From contig NZ_AP018823.1 in NCBI RefSeq assembly GCF_002217795.2, positions 4,650,001-4,714,000 of the forward strand: a stretch of 64,000 nucleotides of DNA. The letters run 5' to 3'. The notes beneath the pieces are model-generated. The model did not search any database, was not told the origin of the DNA, and saw only the letters and a program-made list of their open reading frames with translations. Numbering within the stretch: position 1 is the stretch's first letter; every line of letters begins with the position of its first letter. The translations under genes were made by a program, and so were the position numbers. Positions 33,589-43,898 of the stretch are shown here, piece by piece. The stretch comes from Aquitalea magnusonii (lineage in GTDB: Bacteria > Pseudomonadota > Gammaproteobacteria > Burkholderiales > Chromobacteriaceae).

Positions 33589-33611
33589 ATCGCAAGCTAA
33601 GTGCTTGCGAT
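33589..33611 (+). other. hairpin upstream of the rpsJ-rplC terminator
   Basis: ATCGCAAGC (33589-33597) pairs perfectly with GCTTGCGAT (33603-33611) around TAAGT. Its right arm overlaps a possible -35 (TTGCGA, 33605) with weak -10 candidates near 33627-33634, so it may be part of a promoter or of a leader RNA. Confidence 0.5.
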
Positions 33612-33635
33612 TGCTGAAATTCCTGTGATACATTA

Positions 33636-33671
33636 GCGGACTCGCAATTTTGCGAGTCCGCTTTTGTTTTT
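33636..33671 (+). terminator. intrinsic terminator/attenuator between rpsJ and rplC
   Basis: GCGGACTCGCA (33636-33646) pairs perfectly with TGCGAGTCCGC (33651-33661) around ATTT and is followed by TTTTGTTTTT. It meets every sequence criterion for Rho-independent termination, yet it lies within what is normally a continuous S10 operon. Confidence 0.85.
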
Positions 33672-33715
33672 GTATGCCGGTCAATCGTAATCGGCGCCTG
33701 CAAAAGGATATAAAC

Positions 33716-34360
33716 ATGAGTTTAGGTCTTGTCGGTCGCAAAGTCGGCATGACCCGCATTTTTGCCGAAGATGGTGCATCCATCCCGGTAACTGTGCTGG
33801 ACATGTCTGCTAATCGCGTCACGCAAATCAAAACCGCTGAAGTTGACGGCTACTCCGCCGTTCAAGTTACTTTCGGCACCCGTAAGGCAAACCGCGTAAA
33901 TAAGGCGGCTGCCGGTCACTTCGCTAAGGCTGGCGTAGAAGCAGGTCTGGGCCTGAACGAATTCGTTCTGTCCGCAGAAGCTCTCTCCTCCCTGAAGCCG
34001 GGTGATGCACTGTCCGTTGAAATCTTCGCCGTAGGCCAACTGGTTGATGTAACCGGTACCTCCAAGGGTAAGGGTTTCTCCGGTGTGATCAAGCGTCACA
34101 ATTTCTCTTCCAACCGTGCTTCCCATGGTAACTCGCGTTCGCATAACACGCCGGGTTCCATTGGTCAGGCTCAGGATCCGGGTCGTATTTTCCCGGGTAA
34201 GCGCATGGCTGGTCAGTACGGCAACGTCAAGAGCACTGTTCAGTGCCTGGAAGTTGTTCGTGTTGATGCCGAGCGTCAGCTGCTTCTGGTTAAGGGTGCC
34301 GTTCCCGGCGCCAAGAACGGCGACGTAGTCGTTCGTCCTAGCGTGAAGGCAGGTGCGTGA
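33716..34360 (+). CDS. rplC: 50S ribosomal protein L3
   Basis: L3 is an early-assembly protein near the peptidyl transferase centre. It is 214 residues from ATG 33716 ([16 protein letters not shown]), with AAAAGGA upstream; the upstream open extension overlaps the terminator. The Gln-containing loop ([15 protein letters not shown]) is conserved. Its TGA overlaps the rplD ATG. Confidence 0.97.
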   Translation: MSLGLVGRKVGMTRIFAEDGASIPVTVLDMSANRVTQIKTAEVDGYSAVQVTFGTRKANRVNKAAAGHFAKAGVEAGLGLNEFVLSAEALSSLKPGDALSVEIFAVGQLVDVTGTSKGKGFSGVIKRHNFSSNRASHGNSRSHNTPGSIGQAQDPGRIFPGKRMAGQYGNVKSTVQCLEVVRVDAERQLLLVKGAVPGAKNGDVVVRPSVKAGA

Positions 34361-34980
34361 TGGAATTGAAAGTAATCAATAGCCAAGGTCAGGCTGCAGG
34401 TAGCCTGCAGGCCTCCGAGACTCTGTTCGGTCGCGAATACAACGAAGCTCTGGTTCACCAGGTTGTGACTGCATTCCTGGCGAATGCACGCAGTGGTAAC
34501 CGTGCTCAGCTGACTCGTGCCGAAGTACATCATTCCACCAAGAAGCCGTTCAAGCAGAAGGGTACTGGTAACGCACGTGCCGGTATGACTTCTACTCCGA
34601 ACCGTCGTGGTGGTGGTCGTGCTTTCCCGAACAGCCCGGACGAGAATTTCTCTCAGAAGGTTAACCGCAAGATGTTCCGCGCAGGCATGGCAGCCATTCT
34701 GTCCCAGCTGGTTCGCGACGAGCGTCTGATCGTGGTTGATTCGCTGTCGGTTGAATCGCCGAAAACCAAGGAATTCGTAGGTGTGGTTAAGTCCATGGGT
34801 CTGGAACAGGCACTGTTCATTACCCGTGAACTGGACGAAAACCTCTATCTGTCTTCGCGCAATCTGCCGAACGTGCTGGTGATCGAAGCACAACAAGCTG
34901 ACCCGTACAGCCTGCTGCGTTTCAAGAAGATCGTCATCACCCGTGAGGCGGTGCAGCATCTGGAGGAGCAGTGGGCATGA
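34360..34980 (+). CDS. rplD: 50S ribosomal protein L4
   Basis: L4 lines the peptide exit tunnel and in E. coli represses the S10 operon by acting on its leader. The 206 residues start at ATG 34360 ([11 protein letters not shown]), overlapping the rplC stop by 1 nt. The tunnel loop [11 protein letters not shown] is visible. Confidence 0.97.
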   Translation: MELKVINSQGQAAGSLQASETLFGREYNEALVHQVVTAFLANARSGNRAQLTRAEVHHSTKKPFKQKGTGNARAGMTSTPNRRGGGRAFPNSPDENFSQKVNRKMFRAGMAAILSQLVRDERLIVVDSLSVESPKTKEFVGVVKSMGLEQALFITRELDENLYLSSRNLPNVLVIEAQQADPYSLLRFKKIVITREAVQHLEEQWA

Positions 34981-35285
34981 ATCAAGAACGTCTGTTGCAA
35001 GTAATTCTGGCCCCGGTTGTTTCCGAAAAGAGCACCATGGTTGCTGAGAAGCATCAGCAAGTTGTTTTCCGTGTTGCTACCGATGCTACCAAGCCGGAGA
35101 TCAAGGCTGCAGTTGAAATGCTGTTCAATGTAAAAGTTGAAGGCGTATCCACTGTTAACGTAAAGGGCAAAGTTAAGCGCTTTGGCCGTACCTTTGGCCG
35201 TCGTAAAGACTGGAAAAAGGCCTACGTTAGCCTGGTTCAGGGTCAGGAAATCGATCTGACCGCCACCCCGGCCGCTGCGGAGTAA
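34977..35285 (+). CDS. rplW: 50S ribosomal protein L23
   Basis: L23 sits at the tunnel exit and docks trigger factor and SRP. The 102 residues start at ATG 34977, a 4-nt ATGA overlap with rplD, after GGAGGAG. A GTG at 34971 is an in-frame alternative that would add two residues. Confidence 0.97.
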   Translation: MNQERLLQVILAPVVSEKSTMVAEKHQQVVFRVATDATKPEIKAAVEMLFNVKVEGVSTVNVKGKVKRFGRTFGRRKDWKKAYVSLVQGQEIDLTATPAAAE

Positions 35286-35296
35286 GGAGATAGAGC

Positions 35297-36130
35297 ATGC
35301 CTATCGTTAAAGTAAAACCGACTTCCGCGGGTCGTCGTGCTGTTGTCAAGGTGGTTCACCCTGATCTGCACAAAGGCGCTCCGCACGCCGCTCTGGTAGA
35401 GAAAAAGTCTGCCACTGCCGGTCGTAACAATAATGGCCACATTACTACCCGTCACATGGGTGGTGGTCACAAGAAGCACTACCGTCTGATCGACTTCCGT
35501 CGCAACAAGGATGGCATCCCGGCAAAAGTGGAACGCATCGAATACGATCCGAACCGCACTGCCCACATCGCCCTGTTGTGCTACGCCGATGGCGAACGCC
35601 GCTACATCATCGCTCCGCGCGGTGTGAAAGCTGGTGCAGTTCTGCTGTCCGGTGCCGAGGCTCCGATCAAGGCTGGTAACGCTTTGCCGATCCGCAACAT
35701 CCCGGTGGGTACTACCATCCACTGCGTAGAGCTGCAACCTGGCAAGGGTGCCCAAATGGTCCGTTCGGCTGGCGGTTCCGCCATGCTGCTGGCCCGTGAA
35801 GGTGTCTACGCTCAGCTGCGTCTGCGTTCCGGCGAAATTCGCCTGGTGCATGTTGACTGCCGCGCTACCGTTGGCGAAGTAAGCAACGAAGAGCATTCCC
35901 TGCGCAAGCTGGGTAAGGCTGGTGCTAGCCGCTGGCGTGGTATTCGTCCGACCGTTCGCGGTACTGCGATGAACCCGATTGATCACCCGCATGGTGGTGG
36001 TGAAGGCCGTACTGGTGAAGGCCGTGTGCCGGTTAGCCCATGGGGCACTCCGACTAAGGGCTTCCGTACCCGTCGCAACAAGCGTACCGATAACATGATC
36101 GTACGCCGCCGCTATTCTACTAAAGGGTAA
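35297..36130 (+). CDS. rplB: 50S ribosomal protein L2
   Basis: L2 is required for subunit association and peptidyl transferase structure. The 277 residues include the conserved [14 protein letters not shown] near 224-237. AAGGAG precedes the ATG. Confidence 0.98.
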   Translation: MPIVKVKPTSAGRRAVVKVVHPDLHKGAPHAALVEKKSATAGRNNNGHITTRHMGGGHKKHYRLIDFRRNKDGIPAKVERIEYDPNRTAHIALLCYADGERRYIIAPRGVKAGAVLLSGAEAPIKAGNALPIRNIPVGTTIHCVELQPGKGAQMVRSAGGSAMLLAREGVYAQLRLRSGEIRLVHVDCRATVGEVSNEEHSLRKLGKAGASRWRGIRPTVRGTAMNPIDHPHGGGEGRTGEGRVPVSPWGTPTKGFRTRRNKRTDNMIVRRRYSTKG

Positions 36131-36136
36131 TTGACA

Positions 36137-36415
36137 ATGGCACGTTCGCAGAAAAAAGGCCCGTTCGTTGATCTGCACCTTCTGAAGAAGGTCGACGCGG
36201 CGCGTGCAACCAATGACAAGCGTCCGATCAAGACCTGGTCGCGTCGTTCGACCGTCCTGCCGGACTTCATTGGTTTGACCATCGCGGTACACAACGGTCG
36301 CACCCATGTGCCTGTTTATGTTTCCGAAAACATGGTCGGTCATAAACTGGGCGAATTCTCGCTGACTCGTACCTTCAAAGGCCATGCGGCCGATAAGAAG
36401 GCGAAGAAGAGATAA
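36137..36415 (+). CDS. rpsS: 30S ribosomal protein S19
   Basis: S19 is a head protein that contacts S13 and 16S rRNA. The 92 residues start at ATG 36137 ([10 protein letters not shown]), which matches the family N-terminus better than the in-frame TTG at 36131. [10 protein letters not shown] is typical. Confidence 0.97.
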   Translation: MARSQKKGPFVDLHLLKKVDAARATNDKRPIKTWSRRSTVLPDFIGLTIAVHNGRTHVPVYVSENMVGHKLGEFSLTRTFKGHAADKKAKKR

Positions 36416-36424
36416 GGTGAAGCG

Positions 36425-36754
36425 ATGAGAGTATCTGCAAATCTGAAAAGCGTCCGCCTGTCGGCACAAAAGTGCCGCCTGGTGGCCGATCTGATCCGCG
36501 GTCAATCCGTTGGTCAGGCTCTGAATATCCTGGCCTTCTCCCCGAAGAAGGGCGCGGTTATTGTGAAGAAAGTGCTGGAATCTGCCATCGCTAACGCCGA
36601 GCACAACGAAGGCGCTGACATCGACACCCTGCGTGTCACCAGCATCTTTGTTGACAAGGGCGCTAGTCTGAAGCGTTTCACTGCCCGTGCTAAGGGTCGT
36701 GGCAACCGCATCGAAAAGCAGACCTGCCACATCTCGTTGACCGTTGGCAATTAA
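36425..36754 (+). CDS. rplV: 50S ribosomal protein L22
   Basis: L22 lines the exit tunnel with L4 through its beta-hairpin ([18 protein letters not shown]). The 109 residues show no alteration I recognise as associated with macrolide resistance. The gene follows rpsS after 9 nt. Confidence 0.97.
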   Translation: MRVSANLKSVRLSAQKCRLVADLIRGQSVGQALNILAFSPKKGAVIVKKVLESAIANAEHNEGADIDTLRVTSIFVDKGASLKRFTARAKGRGNRIEKQTCHISLTVGN

Positions 36755-36764
36755 GGGGTAAGAA

Positions 36765-37466
36765 ATGGGTCAGAAGATTCATCCGACGGGATTCCGTCTT
36801 GCCGTTAACAAAAACTGGTCTTCCAAGTGGTTCGCCAACTCGAAGAATTTCCCGGAAATGCTGATGCAAGACCTGGAAGTTCGCGAATACCTGAAGAAGC
36901 GCCTGGGTCATGCGGCTGTTGGTCGTGTCACCATCGAGCGTCCGGCCAAGTCCGCACGCATTACCATTCACAGTGCCCGTCCGGGTGTTGTGATCGGTAA
37001 AAAAGGTGAGGACATCGAAGTTCTGAAGCGCGAACTGCAAGCCCGCCTGGGCGTGCCGGTTCACGTGAATATCGAAGAAGTTCGCAAGCCGGAACTGGAC
37101 GCGCAAATCATTGCTGATGGCATCGCCTCCCAGCTGGAAAAGCGCGTGATGTTCCGCCGTGCCATGAAGCGTTCCATGCAGAACGCCATGCGCATGGGCG
37201 CCCAGGGCATCAAGATCATGTCCTCCGGTCGTCTGAACGGTATCGATATCGCTCGTAGCGAATGGTATCGCGAAGGCCGTGTGCCGCTGCATACCCTGCG
37301 TGCCGATGTTGACTACGCTACCTCTGAAGCCAAGACCACCTACGGTATCATCGGCATCAAGGTATGGGTTTACAAAGGTGAGCTGAAGCCGGGTCAAGTA
37401 GCACCGGCTCCGGTTGCGACCGAGAAGAAAACGAGAAAGGGCCCGCGCAATGCTGCAGCCAACTAG
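36765..37466 (+). CDS. rpsC: 30S ribosomal protein S3
   Basis: S3 is at the mRNA entry tunnel. The 233 residues have the KH domain with GxxG-like [13 protein letters not shown] and a basic C-terminus. The 3' end overlaps the start of rplP by 17 nt, indicating coupling. Confidence 0.97.
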   Translation: MGQKIHPTGFRLAVNKNWSSKWFANSKNFPEMLMQDLEVREYLKKRLGHAAVGRVTIERPAKSARITIHSARPGVVIGKKGEDIEVLKRELQARLGVPVHVNIEEVRKPELDAQIIADGIASQLEKRVMFRRAMKRSMQNAMRMGAQGIKIMSSGRLNGIDIARSEWYREGRVPLHTLRADVDYATSEAKTTYGIIGIKVWVYKGELKPGQVAPAPVATEKKTRKGPRNAAAN

Positions 37467-37866
37467 ACTCAAGTACCGTAAACAGCATAAAGGCCGCAAC
37501 ACTGGTATCGCTACCCGTGGCAACAAGGTGAGCTTTGGTGATTTCGGTTTGAAGGCTGTTGGTCGTGGTCGTCTGACCGCGCGTCAGATCGAAGCGGCCC
37601 GTCGTGCCATGACTCGTCACATCAAGCGTGGCGGTCGTATCTGGATCCGTATTTTCCCGGACAAACCGATCACTTCCAAGCCTGCTGAAGTCCGTATGGG
37701 TGGGGGTAAGGGTTCTCCGGAATACTACGTGGCCGAAATCCAGCCTGGCAAGATGCTGTACGAAATGGACGGTGTTAACGAGGAACTCGCTCGTGAAGCT
37801 TTCCGTCTGGCCGCAGCCAAGTTGCCGATCGCCACTGTGTTTGTAACTAGACAGGTAGGTCAGTAA
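37450..37866 (+). CDS. rplP: 50S ribosomal protein L16
   Basis: L16 helps position the A-site tRNA. The 138 residues begin [17 protein letters not shown], the exact family N-terminus, fixing the start at 37450 inside the end of rpsC. It carries the [19 protein letters not shown] segment, and its stop overlaps the rpmC ATG. Confidence 0.97.
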   Translation: MLQPTRLKYRKQHKGRNTGIATRGNKVSFGDFGLKAVGRGRLTARQIEAARRAMTRHIKRGGRIWIRIFPDKPITSKPAEVRMGGGKGSPEYYVAEIQPGKMLYEMDGVNEELAREAFRLAAAKLPIATVFVTRQVGQ

Positions 37867-38054
37867 TGAAAGCGTCCGAACTGAAAGCCAAAACTGTTGA
37901 CGAGCTGAAAGCGGAATTGCTGAGCCTCCTGAAGGCCCAGTTTGCCCTGCGTATGCAGCACGCTACTCAGCAACTCGCCAAGACCTCTGAACTGAAGAAA
38001 GTGCGTCGCGACATCGCGCGTGTTCGCACCGTTCTGAAAGAAAAGGCAGTTTAA
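37866..38054 (+). CDS. rpmC: 50S ribosomal protein L29
   Basis: This small tunnel-exit protein of 62 residues consists of two helices ([19 protein letters not shown]...). TAATG coupling with rplP; one nt separates it from rpsQ. Confidence 0.97.
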   Translation: MKASELKAKTVDELKAELLSLLKAQFALRMQHATQQLAKTSELKKVRRDIARVRTVLKEKAV

Positions 38055-38055
38055 G

Positions 38056-38319
38056 ATGAGCGAAACCAAAGTGGTACGTACGCTGACCGGTACCGTTGTC
38101 AGCGACAAGATGGATAAGACTGTAACCGTTCTGGTCGAGCGCAAGGTTAAGCACCCGATCTACGGCAAGATTATCCGTCGTTCTAAGAAGTTCCACGCAC
38201 ACGACGAGAACAACGAGTTCAAGGCCGGTGACATCGTAGTAATCAGCGAGTCCCGTCCTCTCTCGAAGACCAAATCGTGGGTGGTGACTGCCCTGGTCGA
38301 GAAATCTCGCCAGGTATAA
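38056..38319 (+). CDS. rpsQ: 30S ribosomal protein S17
   Basis: S17 is a primary 16S rRNA binding OB-fold protein of 87 residues ([21 protein letters not shown]). It is the last gene of the S10 operon; the spc promoter begins 4 nt after its stop. Confidence 0.97.
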   Translation: MSETKVVRTLTGTVVSDKMDKTVTVLVERKVKHPIYGKIIRRSKKFHAHDENNEFKAGDIVVISESRPLSKTKSWVVTALVEKSRQV

Positions 38320-38322
38320 GAC

Positions 38323-38351
38323 TTGCAAGGGACGAAAGTCCCTTGTATAAT
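38323..38351 (+). promoter_or_regulatory. sigma-70 promoter of the spc operon with a palindromic spacer
   Basis: TTGCAA (38323-38328), a 17-nt spacer and consensus TATAAT (38346-38351) make a strong promoter. The spacer plus flanks form CAAGGGAC-GAAA-GTCCCTTG, a perfect 8-bp palindrome that could also act as a hairpin in readthrough RNA from the S10 operon. Confidence 0.8.
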
Positions 38352-38362
38352 GGCCATCTTCC

Positions 38363-38441
38363 TATTCGTGTCGGATAGGAATTCCGCCCTTACGGGGTCC
38401 AAAACTGGCCGTTTGACACGCCACAGCTTGATCTGTGGCGT
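38363..38441 (+). other. structured leader of the spc operon
   Basis: Downstream of the promoter two stems can form: CCTATTCG/CGGATAGG (near 38363-38381) and ACGCCACAG/CTGTGGCGT (38418-38441), the latter followed by TTCGTCTGTTTGG. rplN starts about 83 nt later. In other bacteria spc feedback acts at the L24-L5 junction, so the role of this leader is unknown; attenuation is possible. Confidence 0.5.
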
Positions 38442-38524
38442 TTCGTCTGTTTGGTCTTGCTCTTATGCGAGAAACCGGCAGGTGAAAGTGACGGATAAAG
38501 TTGGATTAGAAAGGTAATCATCAA

Positions 38525-38893
38525 ATGATCCAAATGCAGACCATGCTTGAGGTCGCTGACAATACTGGTGCGCGTCACGTTATGTGCATCAAGGTATTGG
38601 GCGGTTCCAAGCGTCGCTATGCAAGCGTTGGCGACATCATCAAGGTGAGCATCAAGGATGCTGCTCCGCGCGGTCGCGTCAAAAAAGGCGACGTGTACAA
38701 CGCAGTAGTAGTACGCACCGCCAAAGGCGTGCGTCGTCCGGACGGCTCGTTGATCAAGTTTGATAGCAATGCTGCCGTTCTGCTCAACAACAAGCTTGAG
38801 CCGATTGGCACTCGTATCTTCGGACCCGTGACGCGTGAACTGCGTACCGAGCGTTTCATGAAGATCGTGTCGCTTGCTCCTGAAGTGCTGTAA
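38525..38893 (+). CDS. rplN: 50S ribosomal protein L14
   Basis: L14 forms an intersubunit bridge. The 122 residues start [17 protein letters not shown], the family N-terminus. It is the first gene of the spc operon, preceded by AGAAAGG. Confidence 0.98.
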   Translation: MIQMQTMLEVADNTGARHVMCIKVLGGSKRRYASVGDIIKVSIKDAAPRGRVKKGDVYNAVVVRTAKGVRRPDGSLIKFDSNAAVLLNNKLEPIGTRIFGPVTRELRTERFMKIVSLAPEVL

Positions 38894-38902
38894 GGAGGTC
38901 GC

Positions 38903-39217
38903 ATGCGCAAAATTCGTAAAGGTGATGAAGTCGTAGTAATCACCGGTAAAGACAAAGGTAAACGCGGCACCGTTCTGCGCGTCCTGGATGAAAAGCTGGT
39001 TGTTGAAGGCGTGAATGTTGCCAAGAAACACCAGAAGCCGAATCCGGTACGTGGCGTTGCTGGTGGTATCGTTGAAAAGGTTATGCCTGTTGACGCTTCC
39101 AACGTTGCTATTTTCAACCCGGCTAGCCAAAAGGCTGACCGCGTAGGCTTCAAGACTCTTGAAGACGGCCGCAAGGTACGCGTGTTCAAGTCCAGTGGCG
39201 AAGTTATCGGCGCGTAA
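38903..39217 (+). CDS. rplX: 50S ribosomal protein L24
   Basis: L24 is an assembly initiator with a KOW motif ([20 protein letters not shown]). It is 104 residues, preceded by AAGGAGG. Confidence 0.97.
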   Translation: MRKIRKGDEVVVITGKDKGKRGTVLRVLDEKLVVEGVNVAKKHQKPNPVRGVAGGIVEKVMPVDASNVAIFNPASQKADRVGFKTLEDGRKVRVFKSSGEVIGA

Positions 39218-39229
39218 GGAAAAGCAAAC

Positions 39230-39769
39230 ATGGCACGTTTCTACGATTTCTACAAAGACAGCGTAGTGCCGGAACTGATGAAACAGTTCGGCTACAAGTC
39301 GATCATGGAAGTTCCGCGCATCGAGAAGATCACCGTCAACATGGGTGTTGGTGAAGCTGTTGCCGATAAAAAGGTAATGGAATTCGCCGTGGGCGACATG
39401 GAAAAGATTGCTGGCCAGAAGCCGGTAGTTACCACCGCTCGCAAATCCATCGCCGGCTTCAAGATTCGTGATGACTATCCGGTTGGTTGCAAGGTTACCC
39501 TGCGCCGTGAACGCATGTACGAATTCCTGGACCGTCTGGTAACCATCGCGTTGCCGCGTGTTCGTGACTTCCGTGGTGTTTCCGCCAAGTCTTTTGACGG
39601 CCGCGGCAACTACAACATGGGTGTCAAGGAACAGATCATCTTCCCGGAAATCGAGTACGACAAGATCGATGCTCTGCGTGGTATGAACATTACTGTTACC
39701 ACTACGGCGAAGACTGACGAAGAGGCCCGCGCTCTGCTGGCTGCGTTCAAGTTCCCGTTCAAGGGTTAA
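39230..39769 (+). CDS. rplE: 50S ribosomal protein L5
   Basis: L5 binds 5S rRNA and contacts P-site tRNA. The 179 residues contain [12 protein letters not shown] and the C-terminal [20 protein letters not shown]. Spaced 12 nt from rplX. Confidence 0.98.
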   Translation: MARFYDFYKDSVVPELMKQFGYKSIMEVPRIEKITVNMGVGEAVADKKVMEFAVGDMEKIAGQKPVVTTARKSIAGFKIRDDYPVGCKVTLRRERMYEFLDRLVTIALPRVRDFRGVSAKSFDGRGNYNMGVKEQIIFPEIEYDKIDALRGMNITVTTTAKTDEEARALLAAFKFPFKG

Positions 39770-39773
39770 GCAC

Positions 39774-40079
39774 ATGGCAAAACTTGCACTGATCAAGCGT
39801 GAAGAGAAGCGCGTTAAGGTGGCTGAAAAATTTGCCGCTAAGCGCGAAGCCCTCATCGCTACCATCAACAATCAAAGCCTCTCGGAAGAAGAACGCTTCG
39901 CCGCTCGCCTGCAACTGCAGCAGCTGCCGCGCAATGCTTCCCCGGTACGTCAGCGTCGTCGCTGCGCCATTACCGGTCGTCCGCGTGGCGTGTTCCGTAA
40001 ATTCGGTCTGGGTCGTAACAAACTCCGTGAAATCGCCATGAAGGGCGAAATTCCGGGTGTTGTTAAGGCCAGCTGGTAA
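39774..40079 (+). CDS. rpsN: 30S ribosomal protein S14
   Basis: The 101-residue, zinc-independent long form of S14 has no CxxC pairs and a conserved C-terminal [19 protein letters not shown]. It starts 4 nt after rplE. Confidence 0.97.
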   Translation: MAKLALIKREEKRVKVAEKFAAKREALIATINNQSLSEEERFAARLQLQQLPRNASPVRQRRRCAITGRPRGVFRKFGLGRNKLREIAMKGEIPGVVKASW

Positions 40080-40093
40080 TAGGAGAACCATAA

Positions 40094-40489
40094 ATGAGCA
40101 TGCACGATCCTATTTCCGATATGTTGACCCGCATCCGTAACGGCCAAATGGCTTCCAAGGTGGCTGTTGCTATGCCGTCTTCCAAGCTGAAAGTTGCGCT
40201 GGCACAGGTGCTGAAAGAAGAAGGCTACATCGAAGACTTCGCCGTTGCCGGCGAAGCCAAGAAGCCTGTTCTTGATATCCAGCTCAAGTACTACGCTGGC
40301 CGTCCGGTGATCGAACGCATTGACCGCGTTTCCCGTCCTGGCCTGCGCGTGTACAAGGGCTCCACCGAAATCCCGAAGGTAATGAATGGTCTGGGCGTAG
40401 CTATCCTGTCTACTTCCAAGGGCATCATGACCGATCGCAAAGCACGCGCTGCCGGTATCGGCGGTGAGCTGCTGTGCGTAGTGGCATAA
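40094..40489 (+). CDS. rpsH: 30S ribosomal protein S8
   Basis: S8 is a primary 16S rRNA binder and, in E. coli, the spc-operon repressor acting near rplE. The 131 residues have the C-terminal [13 protein letters not shown]. The start at 40094 (MSMHDPISD) is best spaced from AGGAGA; an ATG two codons later is possible. Confidence 0.97.
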   Translation: MSMHDPISDMLTRIRNGQMASKVAVAMPSSKLKVALAQVLKEEGYIEDFAVAGEAKKPVLDIQLKYYAGRPVIERIDRVSRPGLRVYKGSTEIPKVMNGLGVAILSTSKGIMTDRKARAAGIGGELLCVVA

Positions 40490-40498
40490 GGGGGTCAA

Positions 40499-41032
40499 AT
40501 GTCTCGCGTAGCTAAGAATCCCGTAGCCATTCCGGCTGGCGTCGAAGTTAAATTCGGTGCTGCAGAAGTGACCGTAAAGGGTGCCCTGGGCTCCCTGAGC
40601 GCCGCTCTGTGCAATGACGTTGAAATCAAGTTCGACAATAACGAACTGACTTTCGCGGCTAAAAACGACAGCAAGTTCGCACGTGCCATGTCCGGTACCC
40701 TGCGCGCCCTGCTGAACAATATGGTGATTGGTGTATCCAAGGGCTTCGAGAAGAAGCTGCAGCTGGTTGGCGTGGGTTACCGTGCCCAGGCTCAAGGCGA
40801 CACCCTGAACCTGTCTCTGGGTTTCTCCCATCCGGTAGCTCACCAGATGCCTGCTGGCATCAAGGCTGAGACTCCGACTCAGACCGAGATCCTGATCAAG
40901 GGTGCTGACAAGCAACTCGTTGGCCAGATCGCTGCCGAAATCCGCGCTTACCGTTCCCCGGAACCCTACAAGGGCAAGGGCGTTCGTTACGCTGATGAGG
41001 TTGTGGTTCTGAAAGAAACCAAGAAGAAGTAA
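40499..41032 (+). CDS. rplF: 50S ribosomal protein L6
   Basis: L6 lies near the GTPase centre. The 177 residues form two alpha/beta repeats and include [14 protein letters not shown] near the C-terminus. It is 9 nt downstream of rpsH after a GGGGG ribosome site. Confidence 0.98.
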   Translation: MSRVAKNPVAIPAGVEVKFGAAEVTVKGALGSLSAALCNDVEIKFDNNELTFAAKNDSKFARAMSGTLRALLNNMVIGVSKGFEKKLQLVGVGYRAQAQGDTLNLSLGFSHPVAHQMPAGIKAETPTQTEILIKGADKQLVGQIAAEIRAYRSPEPYKGKGVRYADEVVVLKETKKK

Positions 41033-41045
41033 CTGAGGCACTGAC

Positions 41046-41399
41046 ATGGACAAGAAACAAGCTCGACTCCGCCGTGCACGTAAAACCCGTGCTCGGATTG
41101 CGGAGCTCAAGATGGTGCGTCTCACTGTTTACCGCACCAACAGCCACATTTATGCCCAGATCATTGATGAAACTGGCAGCAAGGTACTGGCTAGCGCTTC
41201 CACTCTGGAAGCCGAAGTACGCGCTGACGTTTCCAATGGTGGCAATGTGGCCGCTGCAGCCGTAGTCGGTAAGCGCATCGCTGAAAAAGCCAAGGCAGCC
41301 GGTATTTCGACCGTGGCATTTGACCGTTCCGGTTTCAAATACCATGGCCGTATGAAGGCTGTGGCAGACGCAGCCCGTGAACACGGTCTCGTATTCTAA
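41046..41399 (+). CDS. rplR: 50S ribosomal protein L18
   Basis: L18 is a 5S rRNA binding protein of 117 residues with the conserved [21 protein letters not shown] near the C-terminus. Confidence 0.97.
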   Translation: MDKKQARLRRARKTRARIAELKMVRLTVYRTNSHIYAQIIDETGSKVLASASTLEAEVRADVSNGGNVAAAAVVGKRIAEKAKAAGISTVAFDRSGFKYHGRMKAVADAAREHGLVF

Positions 41400-41412
41400 T
41401 TCGGAGTGAAGA

Positions 41413-41931
41413 ATGGCTAAGCACGAAATGGAAGATCGTGGCGACGGTCTGGTCGAGAAGATGATCAGCGTCAACCGCGTCACCAAAGTGGTTAAGGGCG
41501 GCCGTATCATGGCTTTCTCCGCCTTGACCGTCGTTGGTGATGGCGATGGCGGCATCGGTATGGGCAAGGGTCGTTCCAAGGAAGTTCCTGTTGCCGTACA
41601 GAAGGCAATGGAACAAGCCCGCCGCAATCTGGTAAAGATCCCGCTGCGTAATGGTACGCTGCATCACACCGTAACCGGCAAGCATGGTGCTACCACCGTG
41701 TTCATCCAGCCGGCTAAGGAAGGTACTGGCGTTAAGGCCGGTGGCCCGATGCGCGCAATCTTCGATGCAATGGGTGTACATAATGTTTCGGCCAAGATCC
41801 ATGGTTCCACTAACCCGTACAACGTGGTTCGTGCAACTCTGGACGGTCTGAACAAGATTAACACCGCTTCTCAGGTTGCCGCCAAGCGTGGTCTGACCGT
41901 AGAAGAGATCCTGGGGGTTGATCATGAGTAA
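41413..41931 (+). CDS. rpsE: 30S ribosomal protein S5
   Basis: S5 influences decoding fidelity. The 172 residues have the dsRNA-binding-like N-terminal domain ([20 protein letters not shown]), where the spectinomycin loop appears intact. It overlaps rpmD by 8 nt. Confidence 0.97.
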   Translation: MAKHEMEDRGDGLVEKMISVNRVTKVVKGGRIMAFSALTVVGDGDGGIGMGKGRSKEVPVAVQKAMEQARRNLVKIPLRNGTLHHTVTGKHGATTVFIQPAKEGTGVKAGGPMRAIFDAMGVHNVSAKIHGSTNPYNVVRATLDGLNKINTASQVAAKRGLTVEEILGVDHE

Positions 41932-42109
41932 CACCAACACTGTTAAGGTAACTCTGGTAAAGAGCCTGATCGGTCGTCTGGAATCCCACAAGGCTTGCGC
42001 CCGTGGCCTGGGTCTGAAAAAGATCCGCCAGACTGTGGAAGTGCTCGATACCCCTGAAAACCGTGGCATGATCAACAAGATCAGCTACCTGTTGAAATTC
42101 GAGGGCTAA
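41924..42109 (+). CDS. rpmD: 50S ribosomal protein L30
   Basis: This 61-residue protein starts at ATG 41924 ([14 protein letters not shown]) within the end of rps[20 protein letters not shown] is typical of bacterial L30. Confidence 0.96.
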   Translation: MSNTNTVKVTLVKSLIGRLESHKACARGLGLKKIRQTVEVLDTPENRGMINKISYLLKFEG

Positions 42110-42112
42110 GAG

Positions 42113-42544
42113 ATGCTGCTGAACACCATTCAACCCGGTGCCGGCGCCAAGCATGCCAAGCGTCGTGTAGGTCGCGGCATTGGTAGCGGCCTGGGCAAGA
42201 CTTCCGGTCGTGGCCACAAGGGTCAAAAGAGCCGTGCAGGTGGTTTCCACAAGGTTGGTTTTGAAGGCGGTCAAATGCCGCTGCAACGTCGCTTGCCGAA
42301 ACGTGGCTTCAAGTCGCTGACGGCTCGCTTCAATGCAGAAGTACGCCTGTCCGAACTGAACCTGCTGCCGGTTGACGAAATCGATCTGTTGGCACTGAAG
42401 CAAGCTGGTCTGGTAGACGCTCAGGCTCTGGTAGCCAAGGTTGTCCTGTCCGGCAAGATCGAACGTGCCGTTAAGCTGCGTGGCATTGCTGCGACTGCTG
42501 GCGCTCGCGCTGCTATCGAAGCTGCCGGCGGCAGTATTGAATAA
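42113..42544 (+). CDS. rplO: 50S ribosomal protein L15
   Basis: L15 is an assembly protein of 143 residues with the Gly/Arg-rich N-terminal extension ([20 protein letters not shown]). Directly precedes secY, the usual spc order. Confidence 0.97.
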   Translation: MLLNTIQPGAGAKHAKRRVGRGIGSGLGKTSGRGHKGQKSRAGGFHKVGFEGGQMPLQRRLPKRGFKSLTARFNAEVRLSELNLLPVDEIDLLALKQAGLVDAQALVAKVVLSGKIERAVKLRGIAATAGARAAIEAAGGSIE

Positions 42545-42555
42545 GGCGCACTTAC

Positions 42556-43875
42556 GTGTCGAATACTTCTCTAGTTGGAAATGCCAATAAATTTGGTGAT
42601 TTGAAGCGCCGCATCATGTTCTTGATCGGAGCTTTGATTGTTTACCGTATTGGTGCGCATATTCCGGTGCCTGGTATCAATCCTGCCGAACTAGCGAAGT
42701 TGTTCCACACGTCGCAGACGGGCCTGCTCGACATGTTCAACATGTTTTCGGGCGGCGCCCTCTCGAGATTTACGGTATTTGCTTTGGGCATCATGCCGTA
42801 CATCTCGGCTTCCATCATTCTTCAGCTTGCCTCTGAGGTTCTTCCGAGCCTGAAGCAGCTGAAGAAGGAAGGCGACGCGGGACGTCGTAAGGTAACTCAG
42901 TACACACGTTATGCAACCGTTTTGCTGGCCTCTTTCCAGAGTTTCAGTATTGCGGTGATGCTGTTTAAGCAGCCTAACCTGGTGGTGACTGCCCAGTGGG
43001 AGTTCTACCTGACAACCGTGGTATCTCTGGTAACCGGCACCATGTTCCTCATGTGGCTGGGTGAGCAGATTACCGAGCGTGGTATCGGCAACGGTATCTC
43101 GCTGATCATCTGTGCAGGTATTGCATCGGGTGTTCCGGCTGCCATTGGCAAGACGCTCACGCTGACCAGTCAAGGCTCGCTGCCCATCCTGTTTACCATC
43201 GTGCTGTTTATCGGTGTTGCCCTGATGACCTATGTTGTCGTGTTCGCAGAACGCGGTCAGCGTAAGGTACTGGTCAACTACGCCAAGCGTCAGGTTGGTA
43301 ATCGTGTCATGCAGGGCCAGAGCACGCACATGCCGCTCAAGCTCAACATGGCAGGGGTGATTCCGCCGATTTTTGCATCCAGCATCATCCTGTTCCCTGC
43401 CACCATCCTTGGCTGGCTGGGCAACAATGAAAGCCTGGGTTGGCTCAAGGGCGTGGCTGACAAGCTGCATCCGGGTCAGCCGATCTATGTGCTGCTGTAT
43501 GCAACGGCCATCATTTTCTTCTGTTACTTCTACACCGCGCTTGTTTTCAATCCGAAAGAGACGGCAGATAACCTGAAGAAGAGTGGTGCGTTCATCCCAG
43601 GTATCCGTCCAGGTGAGCAGACTTCCCGTTACATCGAGAAGATCATTCTGCGGCTGACACTGATCGGTGCAATTTACATTACGCTGGTTTGTCTGTTGCC
43701 GGAATTCCTCATCCTGAAGTGGAATGTACCGTTCTACTTCGGTGGCACATCACTGCTGATCATTGTAGTGGTCACCATGGATTTCATGGCTCAGGTACAG
43801 TCCTACGTTCTGTCTCATCAGTACGAGAGTTTGCTCAAGAAGGCTAACTTCAAGGGTAATGCACTCGGCCGGTGA
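42556..43875 (+). CDS. secY: preprotein translocase subunit SecY
   Basis: This channel-forming subunit of the Sec translocon has 439 residues and ten predicted membrane helices. The start is GTG (42556). The cytosolic loop [16 protein letters not shown] and the plug/TM2 region ([20 protein letters not shown]) are present. In related genomes secY is followed by infA and rpmJ; here only an infA remnant intervenes. Confidence 0.97.
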   Translation: MSNTSLVGNANKFGDLKRRIMFLIGALIVYRIGAHIPVPGINPAELAKLFHTSQTGLLDMFNMFSGGALSRFTVFALGIMPYISASIILQLASEVLPSLKQLKKEGDAGRRKVTQYTRYATVLLASFQSFSIAVMLFKQPNLVVTAQWEFYLTTVVSLVTGTMFLMWLGEQITERGIGNGISLIICAGIASGVPAAIGKTLTLTSQGSLPILFTIVLFIGVALMTYVVVFAERGQRKVLVNYAKRQVGNRVMQGQSTHMPLKLNMAGVIPPIFASSIILFPATILGWLGNNESLGWLKGVADKLHPGQPIYVLLYATAIIFFCYFYTALVFNPKETADNLKKSGAFIPGIRPGEQTSRYIEKIILRLTLIGAIYITLVCLLPEFLILKWNVPFYFGGTSLLIIVVVTMDFMAQVQSYVLSHQYESLLKKANFKGNALGR

Positions 43876-43898
43876 CATACGTGTTCTCGCTGGGTTAT

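Noticed and set aside
38413..38418. TTGACA as a second spc promoter -35
   Set aside because: No -10-like hexamer is found at 16-18 nt; the sequence there is the stem of the leader hairpin.
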